This document shows, one piece after another, positions 1 to 8,630 of a DNA stretch of 41,672 bases (positions are counted from its first letter, which is position 1; the number at the start of each line of letters is the position of its first letter). The notes under the pieces are model-generated. The model had not been told where the DNA came from, searched no databases, and saw only the letters and a list, made by a program, of their open reading frames with translations. Origin of the DNA: Litoribacterium kuwaitense (lineage in GTDB: Bacteria; Bacillota; Bacilli; Bacillales; DSM-28697); contig NZ_JAALFC010000030.1 of NCBI RefSeq assembly GCF_011058155.1, positions 1 to 41,672 of the forward strand. The letters run 5' to 3'. The translations under genes were made by a program, and so were the position numbers.

Positions 1-720
1 GTAAAAGTCCATACTTCGTCCCCAGAAGGTGAGATTTTCTTTACAGTATTGTCCTGCGCCCCACTATAGACGTACCCATCTGCATCTACTGCTACTGCAT
101 AGACATTGTGTGTGTGCCCTGTAAAAGTCCATACCTCAACACCTTGTGGCGAGATTTTCTTTACTGTATCGTCCAATGACCCACTATAGACGTACCCATC
201 TGCGTCTACTGCTACTGCCCAGACAGAGCCAGTGTGCCCCGTAAAAGTCCATACTTCGCCCCCAGAGGGTGAGATTTTTTTCACTGTGTTGTCCTGCGCC
301 CCACTATAGACGTACCCATCTGCGTCTACTGCTACTGTATAGACAGCGCTTGAATGCCTTGTAAAAGTCCATACCTCAACACCTTGTGGCGAGATTTTCT
401 TTACTGTATCATCCGATGCCCCACTATAGACGTACCCATCTGCATCTACTGCTACTGCATAGACATTGTGTGTGTGCCCTGTAAAAGTCCATACCTCAAC
501 ACCTTGTGGTGAGATTTTTTTCACTGTGTTGTCCTGCGCCCCACTATAGACGTACCCATCTGCGTCTACTGCTACTGTATAGACAGCGCTTGAATGCCTT
601 GTAAAAGTCCATACTTCGTCCCCAGAAGGTGAGATTTTCTTTACAGTATTGTCCTGCGCCCCACTATAGACGTACCCATCTGCATCTACTGCTACTGCAT
701 AGACGTAACTTGTATGTCCC
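1..720 (-). repeat. Six 120-bp tandem repeats encoding propeller blades
   Basis: On the plus strand the units start with gtaaaagtcc at 1, 121, 241, 361, 481 and 601, exactly 120 bp apart. A decayed start (gcaaaagacc) follows at 721. Units differ at only a few clustered positions, and variant blocks are shuffled among units: the first ~107 bases of units 1 and 601 are the same, and the second halves of units 241 and 481 are the same. This mosaic points to recent duplication and exchange. The array continues past the left edge. Confidence 0.97.
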
Positions 721-989
721 GCAAAAGACCATATCACAGGCAAATACTCAAAGTTTTTATCTTGTATAAAATCCCCTAGGCTATAATCCCCCCCTTCACC
801 CTGTAATATAAAAGCATTCGTACTTGCGTTATACCTCACCGTATAAATGCCGTTAGCTTTAAGATCGTCAACCTGTTTGCCGTCCGACTTACGAATAGGC
901 TTAGCGCCCTTACCGTTAACATTTAACGTCGTCACGCCCGTCGCCGCGTTATTTACCCGGAAAGACACCGACATACCGTCCGTCAACGA
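1..989 (-). CDS. Tail fibre distal part: beta-propeller domain (partial, out of frame with its N-terminal part)
   Basis: This is an open frame to the left window edge, continuing the gene whose N-terminal part is at 983-1789 but shifted by one base. It starts with a sandwich-like segment (SLTDGMSVSF ... FILQGEGG) that matches an earlier segment of the N-terminal ORF (SLPDGLSLAL ... FYLQGENA), so both ORFs belong to one protein. Then come at least six 40-residue repeats with the pattern WTF-GHT-VYAVAVDADGYVYSG-DTVKKISP-G-EV. That is a WD40/PQQ-like propeller blade pattern. The inferred role is receptor binding at the tail tip. The blade number and the stop lie outside the window. The join needs one extra base near 989-994. 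Confidence 0.75.
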
Positions 990-1789
990 ACCGGCGCCGG
1001 GTTAAGCGTTACAGCGTAGTTGTTCGTTCCGGTGGCTGACGCGTACGGCGTGTGGTTTACGTAGTCTGATACGTGGTTGTTGAACTCTACCTCACTCGCC
1101 TGTCTGACGTTTGTTACGTTGCCAAGCCCGACCTGCGCCTTCGTCACGCCATGCGGATTGTCCGTCTTGTCTGCGTGTCTCTTCACCTGCTCCGCCGCGT
1201 TTTCGCCTTGTAGGTAAAACACGTCGTCTACCGCACTAAAGCGCACCGGATATACGCCGCCTGCGCTGAGAATGACGTCCGTACCGTTGCCGTTTTTAAT
1301 CGGTTTTGCCGGCTCATTCGTCAGCTTGAGCGTTACGGCGCCAGTCGAATCTGCGTCTACCTTTAGCGCTAAGGACAAGCCGTCCGGTAACGATGGCATC
1401 GGTAGGTGTACGCTGTATTCGTTGCCGTTTGCGGTCGCGTCGATAAACAGCGTGTGAGAAACTATGTCGTTAACGTGATCGGCAAACTGGTCGTAAAATG
1501 CGTCATACTCCGCTTTTGAAGCTTGTTTAACGTTATCGACGTTGGATAAACCGACCTGCGCTTTCGTGACGGCGTGGGGGTTCGTGGTGTCGGTGATGTG
1601 AGTATCAAGTTGCTCTGCGCTGATAGATTTTTCTACGATTTCTTTTAAAGATTCATAGGTTTGGTGGAAGAACCAGTTATGCCACTGCGCCGGAGGTTTA
1701 TCCCCTTCTTGCCACCCTGCGTCTAACTTTGATTGCGGCGGCTTAACGCCTTGCGCATTCCATTCTGGAAGTTCTGTATTGAGTTCCAT
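983..1789 (-). CDS. Tail fibre N-terminal part (frameshifted from the propeller part)
   Basis: This is the virion-attached end of the tail fibre, last gene of the tail operon before the window edge. Residues 1-60 are a Trp-rich attachment segment (PPAQWHNWFF). Two copies of a fibre repeat follow, around residues 67-90 and 207-230 (NPHAVTKAQVGLSNVDN and NPHGVTKAQVGLGNVTN), separated by a beta-sandwich-like stretch. That repeat is common in phage side-tail fibres. The ORF ends early at a TGA just after NPAPVR. Adding one base there restores the frame to the downstream sandwich and propeller. Base composition (many cg, gcg, acg) is richer in GC than the rest of the tail operon, suggesting the fibre was exchanged separately. 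Confidence 0.8.
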   Translation of the reverse strand: MELNTELPEWNAQGVKPPQSKLDAGWQEGDKPPAQWHNWFFHQTYESLKEIVEKSISAEQLDTHITDTTNPHAVTKAQVGLSNVDNVKQASKAEYDAFYDQFADHVNDIVSHTLFIDATANGNEYSVHLPMPSLPDGLSLALKVDADSTGAVTLKLTNEPAKPIKNGNGTDVILSAGGVYPVRFSAVDDVFYLQGENAAEQVKRHADKTDNPHGVTKAQVGLGNVTNVRQASEVEFNNHVSDYVNHTPYASATGTNNYAVTLNPAPVR

Positions 1790-1803
1790 TTAAAAACCCC
1801 TTT

Positions 1804-2418
1804 CTACACAGGAATTTCATCAGGATTATAGAGCGCTCCATAATAACCACCGTTATTAGAATCTATGCTCCCAAATCCTTTGGTTAAATCATTTTCAAGT
1901 GGTACACCGCCATATTCAAAAGTGCCTTGCAGATCGACAGATTTGACCGCTACTCCTGCAGCCACCGTTCCTGCGACGAATTGAACGAATTGCTTACTAG
2001 ACATTCCGACTTCATTTAATCTTTGAATCGGTATTTCGATGATTCTTAACCCGGCTGGCTCAGGACTATCATCTGTCCATGTTTCTTGTATGCTGATCTC
2101 TGATGGATCGGCATCTATCGCCATGGACAGAACCTCAATGATTGTATTTGTGTCGCCTTCCGACATGTCACGAGCTGTTTTTGAACGAAGCATGATGCGG
2201 TATATCTCATCTGTCGCTTTTCCTCTGTGCTGATCCGAGTCACGACCTATATCATCTAGCGTTTGCCCTTTTGCATTATCAATCACACGCCACGCTTCTA
2301 TTTTTTCAAATGTGGCTGTCAGTTCGTCCAATTGTGATGTGACAAGACCTATTACCTTCCTTAAATTAGAGTTAGGATTTTTGTTGTAAGCATCTGAAAG
2401 AAGATTCAAGAGTTTCAT
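1804..2418 (-). CDS. Tail protein of the gpI / DUF2612 type
   Basis: Baseplate-to-fibre adaptor, 204 residues. The N-terminus (LLSDAYNKNPNSNL) and the central segment AKGQTLDDIGRD...RGKATDEIYRIMLRSK fit the DUF2612/gpI-like proteins that follow baseplate J genes and link the wedge to the fibres. It overlaps the baseplate J stop by 4 bases and is followed by the fibre, the expected place. The family assignment rests on motif memory and position. The role as fibre adaptor is inferred. Confidence 0.65.
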   Translation of the reverse strand: MKLLNLLSDAYNKNPNSNLRKVIGLVTSQLDELTATFEKIEAWRVIDNAKGQTLDDIGRDSDQHRGKATDEIYRIMLRSKTARDMSEGDTNTIIEVLSMAIDADPSEISIQETWTDDSPEPAGLRIIEIPIQRLNEVGMSSKQFVQFVAGTVAAGVAVKSVDLQGTFEYGGVPLENDLTKGFGSIDSNNGGYYGALYNPDEIPV

Positions 2419-3590
2419 GACACAGTCACCTTTTCGTAATCTGTCATAGCTACTTGAGTAGGGTTAATTTCAATTGTGTTCATCGGCAATAGGTTGTCAG
2501 GATCAGTACCTATCTCTAACACAGGAATGCTTGTCACTCCTGTAATTTTGTGTATTTCATAAACAACCATCGTAAAAATCATATCCTGACCTGCTGTTAA
2601 TCCTGTGTACACATTGCCGTCATAGTCAGTTCCGCCAACATATTGAATAATCGCCGTACGGACTTGCTCATATCCATCGGCAGGGAATTCATTGTCTGTT
2701 TCAACTTGCACATTGAAGTAAATATAAACTTCTTCAGCGCGTGAGAACCCAACAGGCACTATGTTCCCTGAATCGTCAACGATGTCTATAGTTATTTGGC
2801 CATACGGTTGTATTCCTGCAGCTCTTCTTCTAAAGATCGCTTTTGCAATATCGTTATCTTCTCCGCCAATAACAAACACTTCAAAGCTTCTGCCCGGTCT
2901 GCCGCTTTGGTCAGTCTCAAGTGATAGATTTTCCGCTACAGTAGCTGTGCGTACACCTTCAACCCCTAACACCTCAGCCCTTATTCCATTTGTAGAAGGT
3001 GAATTACCTGTGCTGTGGGACTGGTCATATCTTTCTTTTAATTCTTCATCTGTTTCCTCATCTCGACCGCCTGAAATTGGGTCAGGGTTAACAACATCAC
3101 TTACACCAACAAGAGGCGTCACGATGTCTGTTACGGTGTTAGCTTCTGTATTGCTATCACTACCTGCGAGTTGAGCTATAACAGGAATCTCGACAGTGCC
3201 TGCTCCGGATATGGTTGCGTTCTCTGTTGTCTCGTACGTTTGTTTTCCGTTACTGACGATAAACCCTGATTCAATTAACGTACCTTCGTCGCCAGTTACT
3301 TCAATGAGACCTTTTGCTTTTTCGGCAGGTCTGCGTCTCATCAGGCGATTGTCAACCAAACCGTCGAGAGTTCGGCCAGTAGCTTTGTGTACAAAACCGC
3401 CATTGTATACCTTTTCTGCTAGTTTCCATACACCTGATAAACCGAAGGCAATCAAAGAAATAAGTTTTCCGTTGATTCCGCTTTCTGTGCTTGAGTTTTC
3501 ACCGAACAACCTTTTCCATTCACTTGATAGTTCAGCGCGAATATCGACATAACGCTTACGTTTAAACCCATCTTTCGTAAGACCAAACAC
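2415..3590 (-). CDS. Baseplate J-like wedge protein
   Basis: Main baseplate wedge protein (P2 gpJ / PBSX XkdT / T4 gp6 type), 391 residues. The hallmark segments are present: GRTLDGLVDNRLMRRRPAEKAKG near residue 90, a beta-rich middle (VEIPVIAQLAGSDSNTEANTV), and the strongly conserved PISGGRDEETDEELKERY near residue 175. It starts at the stop codon of the gp25-like gene (one shared base), so the two wedge parts are translationally coupled. The length is normal for the family. Confidence 0.9.
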   Translation of the reverse strand: MFGLTKDGFKRKRYVDIRAELSSEWKRLFGENSSTESGINGKLISLIAFGLSGVWKLAEKVYNGGFVHKATGRTLDGLVDNRLMRRRPAEKAKGLIEVTGDEGTLIESGFIVSNGKQTYETTENATISGAGTVEIPVIAQLAGSDSNTEANTVTDIVTPLVGVSDVVNPDPISGGRDEETDEELKERYDQSHSTGNSPSTNGIRAEVLGVEGVRTATVAENLSLETDQSGRPGRSFEVFVIGGEDNDIAKAIFRRRAAGIQPYGQITIDIVDDSGNIVPVGFSRAEEVYIYFNVQVETDNEFPADGYEQVRTAIIQYVGGTDYDGNVYTGLTAGQDMIFTMVVYEIHKITGVTSIPVLEIGTDPDNLLPMNTIEINPTQVAMTDYEKVTVS

Positions 3591-3943
3591 TAAAACACCT
3601 CCCTCATCTCCAACTCATCACCATTTGTTAAAACAACAATAAAAAAGATCGAAAGCGTTCGTTTGCTCCGATCTGATTCTAAAGTTAAATTTTTTATTCT
3701 ATCTACTTCTTCAACCTGTTCTGCTACGTCGTCCAAAGCATCTTGAACATACTCTGTGTCTACGTCCTTCCCTTGCACAACCGAATAATCAAGACCTTCT
3801 AGTGGATCAAGGAACCACTCATTCTTGTTTGTTTTGAGTGTATCGCGAAACCTTTGCCTGATTTCCTCTTTTTCTGCAACTTCCGTGAGCTGATTATCCA
3901 CTAAGACTAGATCACCTGTTTCATCTACGTTCAACGCCTTCAA
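3590..3943 (-). CDS. gp25/XkdS-like baseplate wedge protein (DUF2634 type)
   Basis: A 117-residue protein that fits the gp25-like lysozyme-fold wedge component that sits at the first sheath ring. Visible pattern: LVLVDNQLTEV, the E-IRQRFRDTLKTNKNEWFLDPLEGLDY block, and a C-terminal beta strand pair (LSIFFIVVLTNGDELEM). Order and overlap (4 bases with the upstream spike gene, one base with baseplate J) match contractile tails. DUF2634 (XkdS) is the best family fit. Confidence 0.8.
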   Translation of the reverse strand: MKALNVDETGDLVLVDNQLTEVAEKEEIRQRFRDTLKTNKNEWFLDPLEGLDYSVVQGKDVDTEYVQDALDDVAEQVEEVDRIKNLTLESDRSKRTLSIFFIVVLTNGDELEMREVF

Positions 3944-4374
3944 GTCATATCACCTACCAGTCCTGTGATGATCGCTGAGGTTAATCCATGAGGCTCCTTT
4001 GAATCGCCGTTGCCTTTTCTGCCTTTTATAGCATCTGACAAATCATAGTCTGGTATAGACACAAGAACTATGTCGCCTTTTTCGTAGAAAGGAAATAAAA
4101 TCACATCTTCGGTTTGACTGTCTTCATATGAAACGGTTATATCACCGTTGTTAATCGTGTGAGATGTACCCATATCAGGGATTGGAGAATGATTCACCGA
4201 TCCACCTTCCAAAACAATTTTCTTTGGCATCTTAAACCTTTGCCTTTGAGCGCGTGCATTAATGACCTTCGGTAAAGGACTTCCGTTCTCATCCAGAAAC
4301 AACGGCTCTAAATCAGCAATTCCGGTAGACTCTTCATATTTTTCGATTTTGCATATAACACTTGTGTGAATCAT
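3940..4374 (-). CDS. Baseplate spike-like protein (Gp138 N-terminal type)
   Basis: A 144-residue protein with an OB-fold-like N-terminal pattern (HTSVICKIEKYEESTGIADLEPL), a central DMGTSHTINNGD block, and a stretch about being called through pressure sites (EDVILFPFYEKGDIVLVSIPDYDL). These fit the Gp138 N-terminal / gpV-type membrane-puncturing family. It lies between the hub protein and the gp25-like wedge protein, the usual place for the spike. It is short, so any needle tip would be minimal. I did not see an HxH iron-binding tip. Confidence 0.6.
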   Translation of the reverse strand: MIHTSVICKIEKYEESTGIADLEPLFLDENGSPLPKVINARAQRQRFKMPKKIVLEGGSVNHSPIPDMGTSHTINNGDITVSYEDSQTEDVILFPFYEKGDIVLVSIPDYDLSDAIKGRKGNGDSKEPHGLTSAIITGLVGDMT

Positions 4375-5171
4375 ACAACCACTTCCATTTCAGTGATCAT
4401 TTCTCTATCTGAATAAGAGTGCGTACCACTCCGCACACGTCCCTTCACCTTCACATCTTTCGCTTCTATGTTAACGATGCTATTCGGTTGAATTCGGTGG
4501 TTCAACAAGGCTGATACGTTAAAACCCTTCAACTCATTTTCATCTTCGTCCTCATCGATAAAAGGCTCCGGACTTCCTATCAATCCTCGTTCCGGTGAGA
4601 AAATAAACTGCACATCATCACCACTGCCGGGCGGACGAAAATACGCCATACCTTTAGAAATATTGAACTTCGCACCACTATCCTTAGCAAGCAATTTTAA
4701 CCTCTGTAGTATGACGCCTTGTTCGTTCTTTCCGTTTCTATATTGAACATCTTTAGGTAATTCCAACTTACCGATTGATAGACCTACAATCTGACATAAG
4801 TCTGCGATAATCTGAGAAGCTCTTGTTCCTTCTTTGTAAGTTTTATTGACCTTAAGCTTATCCCTTTGATCTGTCGCGTCTACAGCCTTGACTGTGGTCT
4901 CCCTATTAACGCCTCTTTTGATTGTATCCATATCATATACCGCGCCTAAAAACACGGTACCGACGTCATTTTCATATCCGGCGTTGATAATGATGGGTGT
5001 ACCTTTTTTAATCGAGTTGATTCGATCATGAGATAGATTATAAAAAACCACTTCAGCTAAATCTTTTTTGGAAGTGTCGTCGAACTCAACATCAAACTCA
5101 AAATCATAGCGCTCTGACGACAGATTCGACGTCCCTAATATGATGTTCGCTTTCCGAATAAACTGGTTCAT
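4371..5171 (-). CDS. Baseplate hub protein (phage protein D / gp27-like)
   Basis: Hub ring at the end of the tail tube, 266 residues. The N-terminus is beta-rich (FEFDVEFDDTSKKDLAEVVFYNLS). A segment typical of gpD/XkdQ-like hubs follows: IINAGYENDVGTVFLGAVYD, then TTVKAVDATDQRDKLKV, then GTRASQIIADLCQIVGL. The C-terminal half has the LLNHRIQPNSIVNIEAKDVKVKG block that closes the second barrel. It overlaps both neighbours by 4 bases. The assignment is by motif and order. Confidence 0.75.
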   Translation of the reverse strand: MNQFIRKANIILGTSNLSSERYDFEFDVEFDDTSKKDLAEVVFYNLSHDRINSIKKGTPIIINAGYENDVGTVFLGAVYDMDTIKRGVNRETTVKAVDATDQRDKLKVNKTYKEGTRASQIIADLCQIVGLSIGKLELPKDVQYRNGKNEQGVILQRLKLLAKDSGAKFNISKGMAYFRPPGSGDDVQFIFSPERGLIGSPEPFIDEDEDENELKGFNVSALLNHRIQPNSIVNIEAKDVKVKGRVRSGTHSYSDREMITEMEVVV

Positions 5172-5476
5172 GCCACTTCCTCCACAAACAGTTTTACTGT
5201 CTCCGTGAAATTATCATATGTTATCTCATTTTCTTCACCAGACGGATCAAGGGGTGTGATTATTGATTTCGGTAAACGAATATCGGAGAGCGACTCAAAC
5301 AATGGTCTTCCGTATACAATTTTTTCGCCCAAAATAATAATCTGCTCATTTTTGAGTAGATCAAAGGTGAAAAAGTCATAATCTCCATTGTAATGAATCT
5401 CAAAAGTGAACACCTCGCCTTGAATTTCAGTGTCAAATCTGTAGGGAATCCGATCCTTATATACAGGTAGAATCAT
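5168..5476 (-). CDS. Baseplate plug protein (Pam3 gp18-like)
   Basis: A 102-residue beta-rich protein (YRFDTEIQGEVFTFEIHYN, then FTFDLLKNEQIIILGEKIVYGRPLFESL). Length, pattern and place between the Dit-like and hub genes fit the baseplate plug family described for the cyanophage Pam3 baseplate. It overlaps the Dit-like gene and the hub gene by 4 bases each. The role, plugging the tube before infection, is taken from that family and not shown here. Confidence 0.65.
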   Translation of the reverse strand: MILPVYKDRIPYRFDTEIQGEVFTFEIHYNGDYDFFTFDLLKNEQIIILGEKIVYGRPLFESLSDIRLPKSIITPLDPSGEENEITYDNFTETVKLFVEEVA

Positions 5477-5892
5477 GTCAATTGAACCCTCCCTGCATTG
5501 CCGATGTCCGATGTATCCGCTTTGAGGCTAACGGGCAAAAGATTTACTGTGGAAGGACGAGCTAAGCGCACTTGTTTGATTGTCATACTGAAGTTAAAAC
5601 CATTCGCGATTTTTTCATCTACATCTGTTTTGAGCCTTTCTATGATGACGTTTTTAATTGTTGAACGTCCTTTATAATCTAGTAACGTTTTACTTGCTCT
5701 CAACCTCAGTAAATCACGGTGTACAGTGCTAGCGTCAGTTGTAACAATACCTTCTATCGCAAATGAAATAGGATCAGGTTTTACGTGGTCTGTTATCGTT
5801 TTATCGTCCTCTACTGAATGACTGGTCACTTCGTTGTTGTAGTTACGGCTTTCTGATATAACATTGAAATGTACCCCACCTATACTAGCCAA
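5473..5892 (-). CDS. Dit-like baseplate protein
   Basis: A 139-residue protein starting MASIGGVHFNVISESRNYNNEVTSH and containing DPISFAIEGIVTTDA, a galectin/N-domain pattern seen in Dit-like tail proteins of contractile phages. It lies directly after the tape measure gene (3-base gap) and before the plug gene. Its likely role is the tube-to-baseplate adaptor ring. The C-terminal arm of siphophage Dit proteins is absent, which fits the short myophage form. Confidence 0.65.
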   Translation of the reverse strand: MASIGGVHFNVISESRNYNNEVTSHSVEDDKTITDHVKPDPISFAIEGIVTTDASTVHRDLLRLRASKTLLDYKGRSTIKNVIIERLKTDVDEKIANGFNFSMTIKQVRLARPSTVNLLPVSLKADTSDIGNAGRVQLT

Positions 5893-5895
5893 TTC

Positions 5896-8025
5896 TTACG
5901 CCTCCCGAACCTCTATTTCACGGTGAAACTCTTCGTGCCACCTTCTTACTCGACGTTTCCATTCTCTTTCGACATTTCTTTTATCTTCTTCGTTCTCGCT
6001 TCCAGTAACGTATATTTCTGTAGAGAAACTATAGGAATTTCCTCTGTTGTAGTTCGTTGATCCACCTTGTCCAGGCGTGTAATAAGAGCTTGGATTTCCC
6101 CTTTCGGCGAGTGTTTGAGCGCTCCTGGCTACATTCATAGCTGAATCATCCAGACCTATTTGTAAGCCTGCTCCTATGTCGTCACCGTAACCCATCATAA
6201 GCCTTGACGGTGAAGCTATTCCAAAGAAGCTCGTGATACTATCTTTGATACTCGCTCCTATATTCGTCACTGTTTCAATAACTGCTGTAGCTTTGTTTTT
6301 AATCCCTTCGATAAGCCCTTGCATAATATCAGATCCTACACTCATCAAGTTAATGCCACCGAAAAAACCCATGACATTTCCCCAAATGTTTTGGATCGTC
6401 GTAAAGGCGTTATTCATCCAGTTCGATATTGTTGAAACCATATTGGTGAATATCGTCGTGACGGTCGTCAGCATACCGTTTAAGATTGTTGAAACTGTAT
6501 TAGATATTGTTGTCCAGATGTTTTGGATCGTCGTCCAAATCGCTGTCATAATCGTCATGATCGTATTTCGTATGAAGTTGAATATACTCACGATGAAATT
6601 CCAGATGCTTGTGACAACAGTAATTGTTGCATTGAAAATTGTCATCCAAATGCTTACATAGAAAGTAAAAATTGCTGTGAAAATCGTTACAATTGTTGTC
6701 CAAATCCAATTTAGTGCAACACCAACAGCGTTAACGATGCTATTCCAAACGTTAACGAAGAAGTCTTTTATTGCTGTGAATATATCGGTTATAAACGTTC
6801 CTATGGCAGTGAATACGCCGATCGCTGTGGTTTTCAGCCATTCCCACGCTGTTATTAACGCCGCCGAAACGGTATCCCAGTTTTTCCATAGAAGTATGAC
6901 GACGGCTATGAGCGCGACGATTCCTGCGACTATCCATGTGATTGGTGATGTCCACAACGACGCATTAAAGATTTTTGTCGCCACTGATACCGCTTTGATC
7001 GCCGGACCAAGAATAAATAATATCGGAACTAATGCTGACGCCGCATTTATCAAATCGCCATATTGATAAGTCATTTCAGATGCTGCATGCTGGAGTTTTT
7101 GAAGCACCGTGTATGATTCCGCGTGATTATCTGCATTCCTTTGGATTATATCTGAGGATTCACTCACACTGTTTGAATAGTCGTCAAACGTGTCTTGAGT
7201 TATTCCTAGGGTTTCAAACAGCTTCCCCATATCCCCATCTGCTTCATTTACTGCAGAACGAAATTCTTGTCTAGCTGTTCTTCCAGCCATCCCAAATTCA
7301 TTTTCAAGCACTCCTATGATCGCGGCGGCATCATCTATGTTCATGCCCATATCTCTTAGTTCTGGACCCGTTTTTTCTATAAAATTTAAAAATTCCATTA
7401 CATTCGAAGTGGTGTTTTCGGTTATATAACCAAACGAAGACAAAGCTTCGGATTCCTCGCCTGCTGCGATACCGACAGATCGCAAACCAACTGACGCTTT
7501 ACCTAGTTCGGGACCAGCCTGTCCGGTCGCATCCCCTACAGTATCCCAAAACGAAGCGTACTCTTTTAACTGATCAGTGCTCTCTATTCCTTGTTGTCGT
7601 CCTGTTTCCATTAGGTCAAGGGCATCTTCGAGAGGAAACGTAACATTGGCGATGTCGATTGCCGCCTGCCTCATTTCTTCACTATTGTTACCTGTGGCCA
7701 TTGCTAATCGATCTGTTTGCTCTGTTAGCTCATTTTGCGTTTGAGCCAAAGACTCTATCCCTGCACCTGCACCTGCAGCTCCTATGGTTACTTTATCCCA
7801 GTTATCAGCGAGAACATCAAATAAACTCTTTGAAGTTTCCTCTAAACCCTCCATGCTACCTTCTGTGTTTTCGGCAGCATCTCCGATATCTCCTAAGGCT
7901 CCATCTCCTACTGATCCCATACCTGCCAAATTAGACGTAAGGTCATCCGTGTAATCGTTCATGGAATCTAAAGCGCCTAAATCAGCTTGGAAGTCTATAC
8001 TTACCATCAAATCTCTTACTGACAT
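5896..8025 (-). CDS. Tape measure protein
   Basis: Sets tail length and probably enters the cell envelope during DNA ejection; 709 residues. The N-terminal third is helical with phage tape measure patterns (LMETGRQQGIESTDQLKEYASFWD). Residues ~320-380 hold hydrophobic segments (LVPILFILGPAIKAV, ITWIVAGIVALIAVVILLW). Residues ~395-570 form a repetitive stretch built on IWTTIxxI / IFTxI units. The C-terminus has the conserved IKDSITSFFGIASPSRLMM motif. At roughly 0.15 nm per residue this gives a tail near 100 nm, an estimate only. The start at 8025 is the only Met before the conserved helix, but no strong ribosome site was confirmed. Confidence 0.9.
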   Translation of the reverse strand: MSVRDLMVSIDFQADLGALDSMNDYTDDLTSNLAGMGSVGDGALGDIGDAAENTEGSMEGLEETSKSLFDVLADNWDKVTIGAAGAGAGIESLAQTQNELTEQTDRLAMATGNNSEEMRQAAIDIANVTFPLEDALDLMETGRQQGIESTDQLKEYASFWDTVGDATGQAGPELGKASVGLRSVGIAAGEESEALSSFGYITENTTSNVMEFLNFIEKTGPELRDMGMNIDDAAAIIGVLENEFGMAGRTARQEFRSAVNEADGDMGKLFETLGITQDTFDDYSNSVSESSDIIQRNADNHAESYTVLQKLQHAASEMTYQYGDLINAASALVPILFILGPAIKAVSVATKIFNASLWTSPITWIVAGIVALIAVVILLWKNWDTVSAALITAWEWLKTTAIGVFTAIGTFITDIFTAIKDFFVNVWNSIVNAVGVALNWIWTTIVTIFTAIFTFYVSIWMTIFNATITVVTSIWNFIVSIFNFIRNTIMTIMTAIWTTIQNIWTTISNTVSTILNGMLTTVTTIFTNMVSTISNWMNNAFTTIQNIWGNVMGFFGGINLMSVGSDIMQGLIEGIKNKATAVIETVTNIGASIKDSITSFFGIASPSRLMMGYGDDIGAGLQIGLDDSAMNVARSAQTLAERGNPSSYYTPGQGGSTNYNRGNSYSFSTEIYVTGSENEEDKRNVEREWKRRVRRWHEEFHREIEVREA

Positions 8026-8050
8026 TCAAACACCCCTTTTTAAGGGAACT

Positions 8051-8077
8051 AAAAAAGCACCCTCAAGGAGGATGCTT
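8051..8077 (-). terminator. Intrinsic terminator after the lipoprotein gene
   Basis: Read leftward, a stem AAGCA-t-CCT with its mirror (one mismatch) and a 5-base loop is followed by six T. It begins just past the TAA of the lipoprotein gene and lies upstream of the tape measure gene, so it would cut transcription inside the tail operon unless read through. Confidence 0.7.
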
Positions 8078-8078
8078 C

Positions 8079-8570
8079 TTATTTGTTATATATAACTTTT
8101 CTTAATTGCTCAGCGGAGTTTTGAGAACTTTCGATTGCTCGTATAAGTCGTTCTTCAGTTTCTTCGGTGGATTCTTCTATTACATCATTAATGGCGTTTG
8201 CTAAATAATCGCTATCAGCGTTCAATTCGTAAAGTGTATCCGCCAAATCCTCACCTTGTATATCCCATTCCATATTTCCGCGTGACATTTTTATCTGCCA
8301 TTCTTCAAGTTCCTCTTCAGATATTCCAGCTATAGAACCATCTTTCCAGTAATTGTCATTGATGGATTTTATCTTATCTGCATACTCTTCGGCTGATTCG
8401 TTCAATTGTTCATTTTCAATCTGGGCAATCAACTCAAAGTTTGTTTCTTCCACCAACGGAATCATTTCGTCTGCGTAGTTATTAACTTTTTCAAATCCCT
8501 CTTCATCAAATGAAGGACCACATGCCACTACCAATAACAACAAAGGTAGCAAAACGATTAATCGCTTCAT
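8079..8570 (-). CDS. Small acidic lipoprotein in the tail operon (moron)
   Basis: A 163-residue predicted lipoprotein. A short positive start (MKR), a hydrophobic core and the lipobox VVAC give a lipidated Cys17 at the outer face of the membrane. The mature part is helical and strongly acidic (many E, D, N) with no known enzyme motif. It sits between the tail chaperone and tape measure genes but has its own promoter (8602-8630) and terminator (8051-8077), the classic layout of a moron expressed from the prophage. Surface lipoproteins of temperate phages can block DNA entry of related phages (for example Ltp of Streptococcus phage TP-J34). That role is an inference here. Confidence 0.8.
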   Translation of the reverse strand: MKRLIVLLPLLLLVVACGPSFDEEGFEKVNNYADEMIPLVEETNFELIAQIENEQLNESAEEYADKIKSINDNYWKDGSIAGISEEELEEWQIKMSRGNMEWDIQGEDLADTLYELNADSDYLANAINDVIEESTEETEERLIRAIESSQNSAEQLRKVIYNK

Positions 8571-8601
8571 TCCCTCACCCTCTCGATAGCATATATTTAC
8601 T

Positions 8602-8630
8602 ATTTTAGAGTATACGAGGAATCGTTACAA
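8602..8630 (-). promoter_or_regulatory. SigmaA-type promoter of the lipoprotein gene
   Basis: Read leftward: TTGTAA at 8630-8625, a 17-base spacer, TAAAAT at 8607-8602, about 30 bases before the ATG of the lipoprotein gene. It lies immediately after the stop of the tail chaperone extension, in the only real intergenic gap in this part of the operon. Confidence 0.65.

Noticed and set aside
1-720. Regular repeats that could be taken for a CRISPR array
   Set aside because: The 120-bp units have no spacer and code continuous 40-residue blades in one frame.
6233-7066. Plus-strand ORFs opposite the tape measure gene
   Set aside because: Hydrophobic shadow frames caused by the repetitive Trp/Ile-Thr coding stretch; no ribosome sites.
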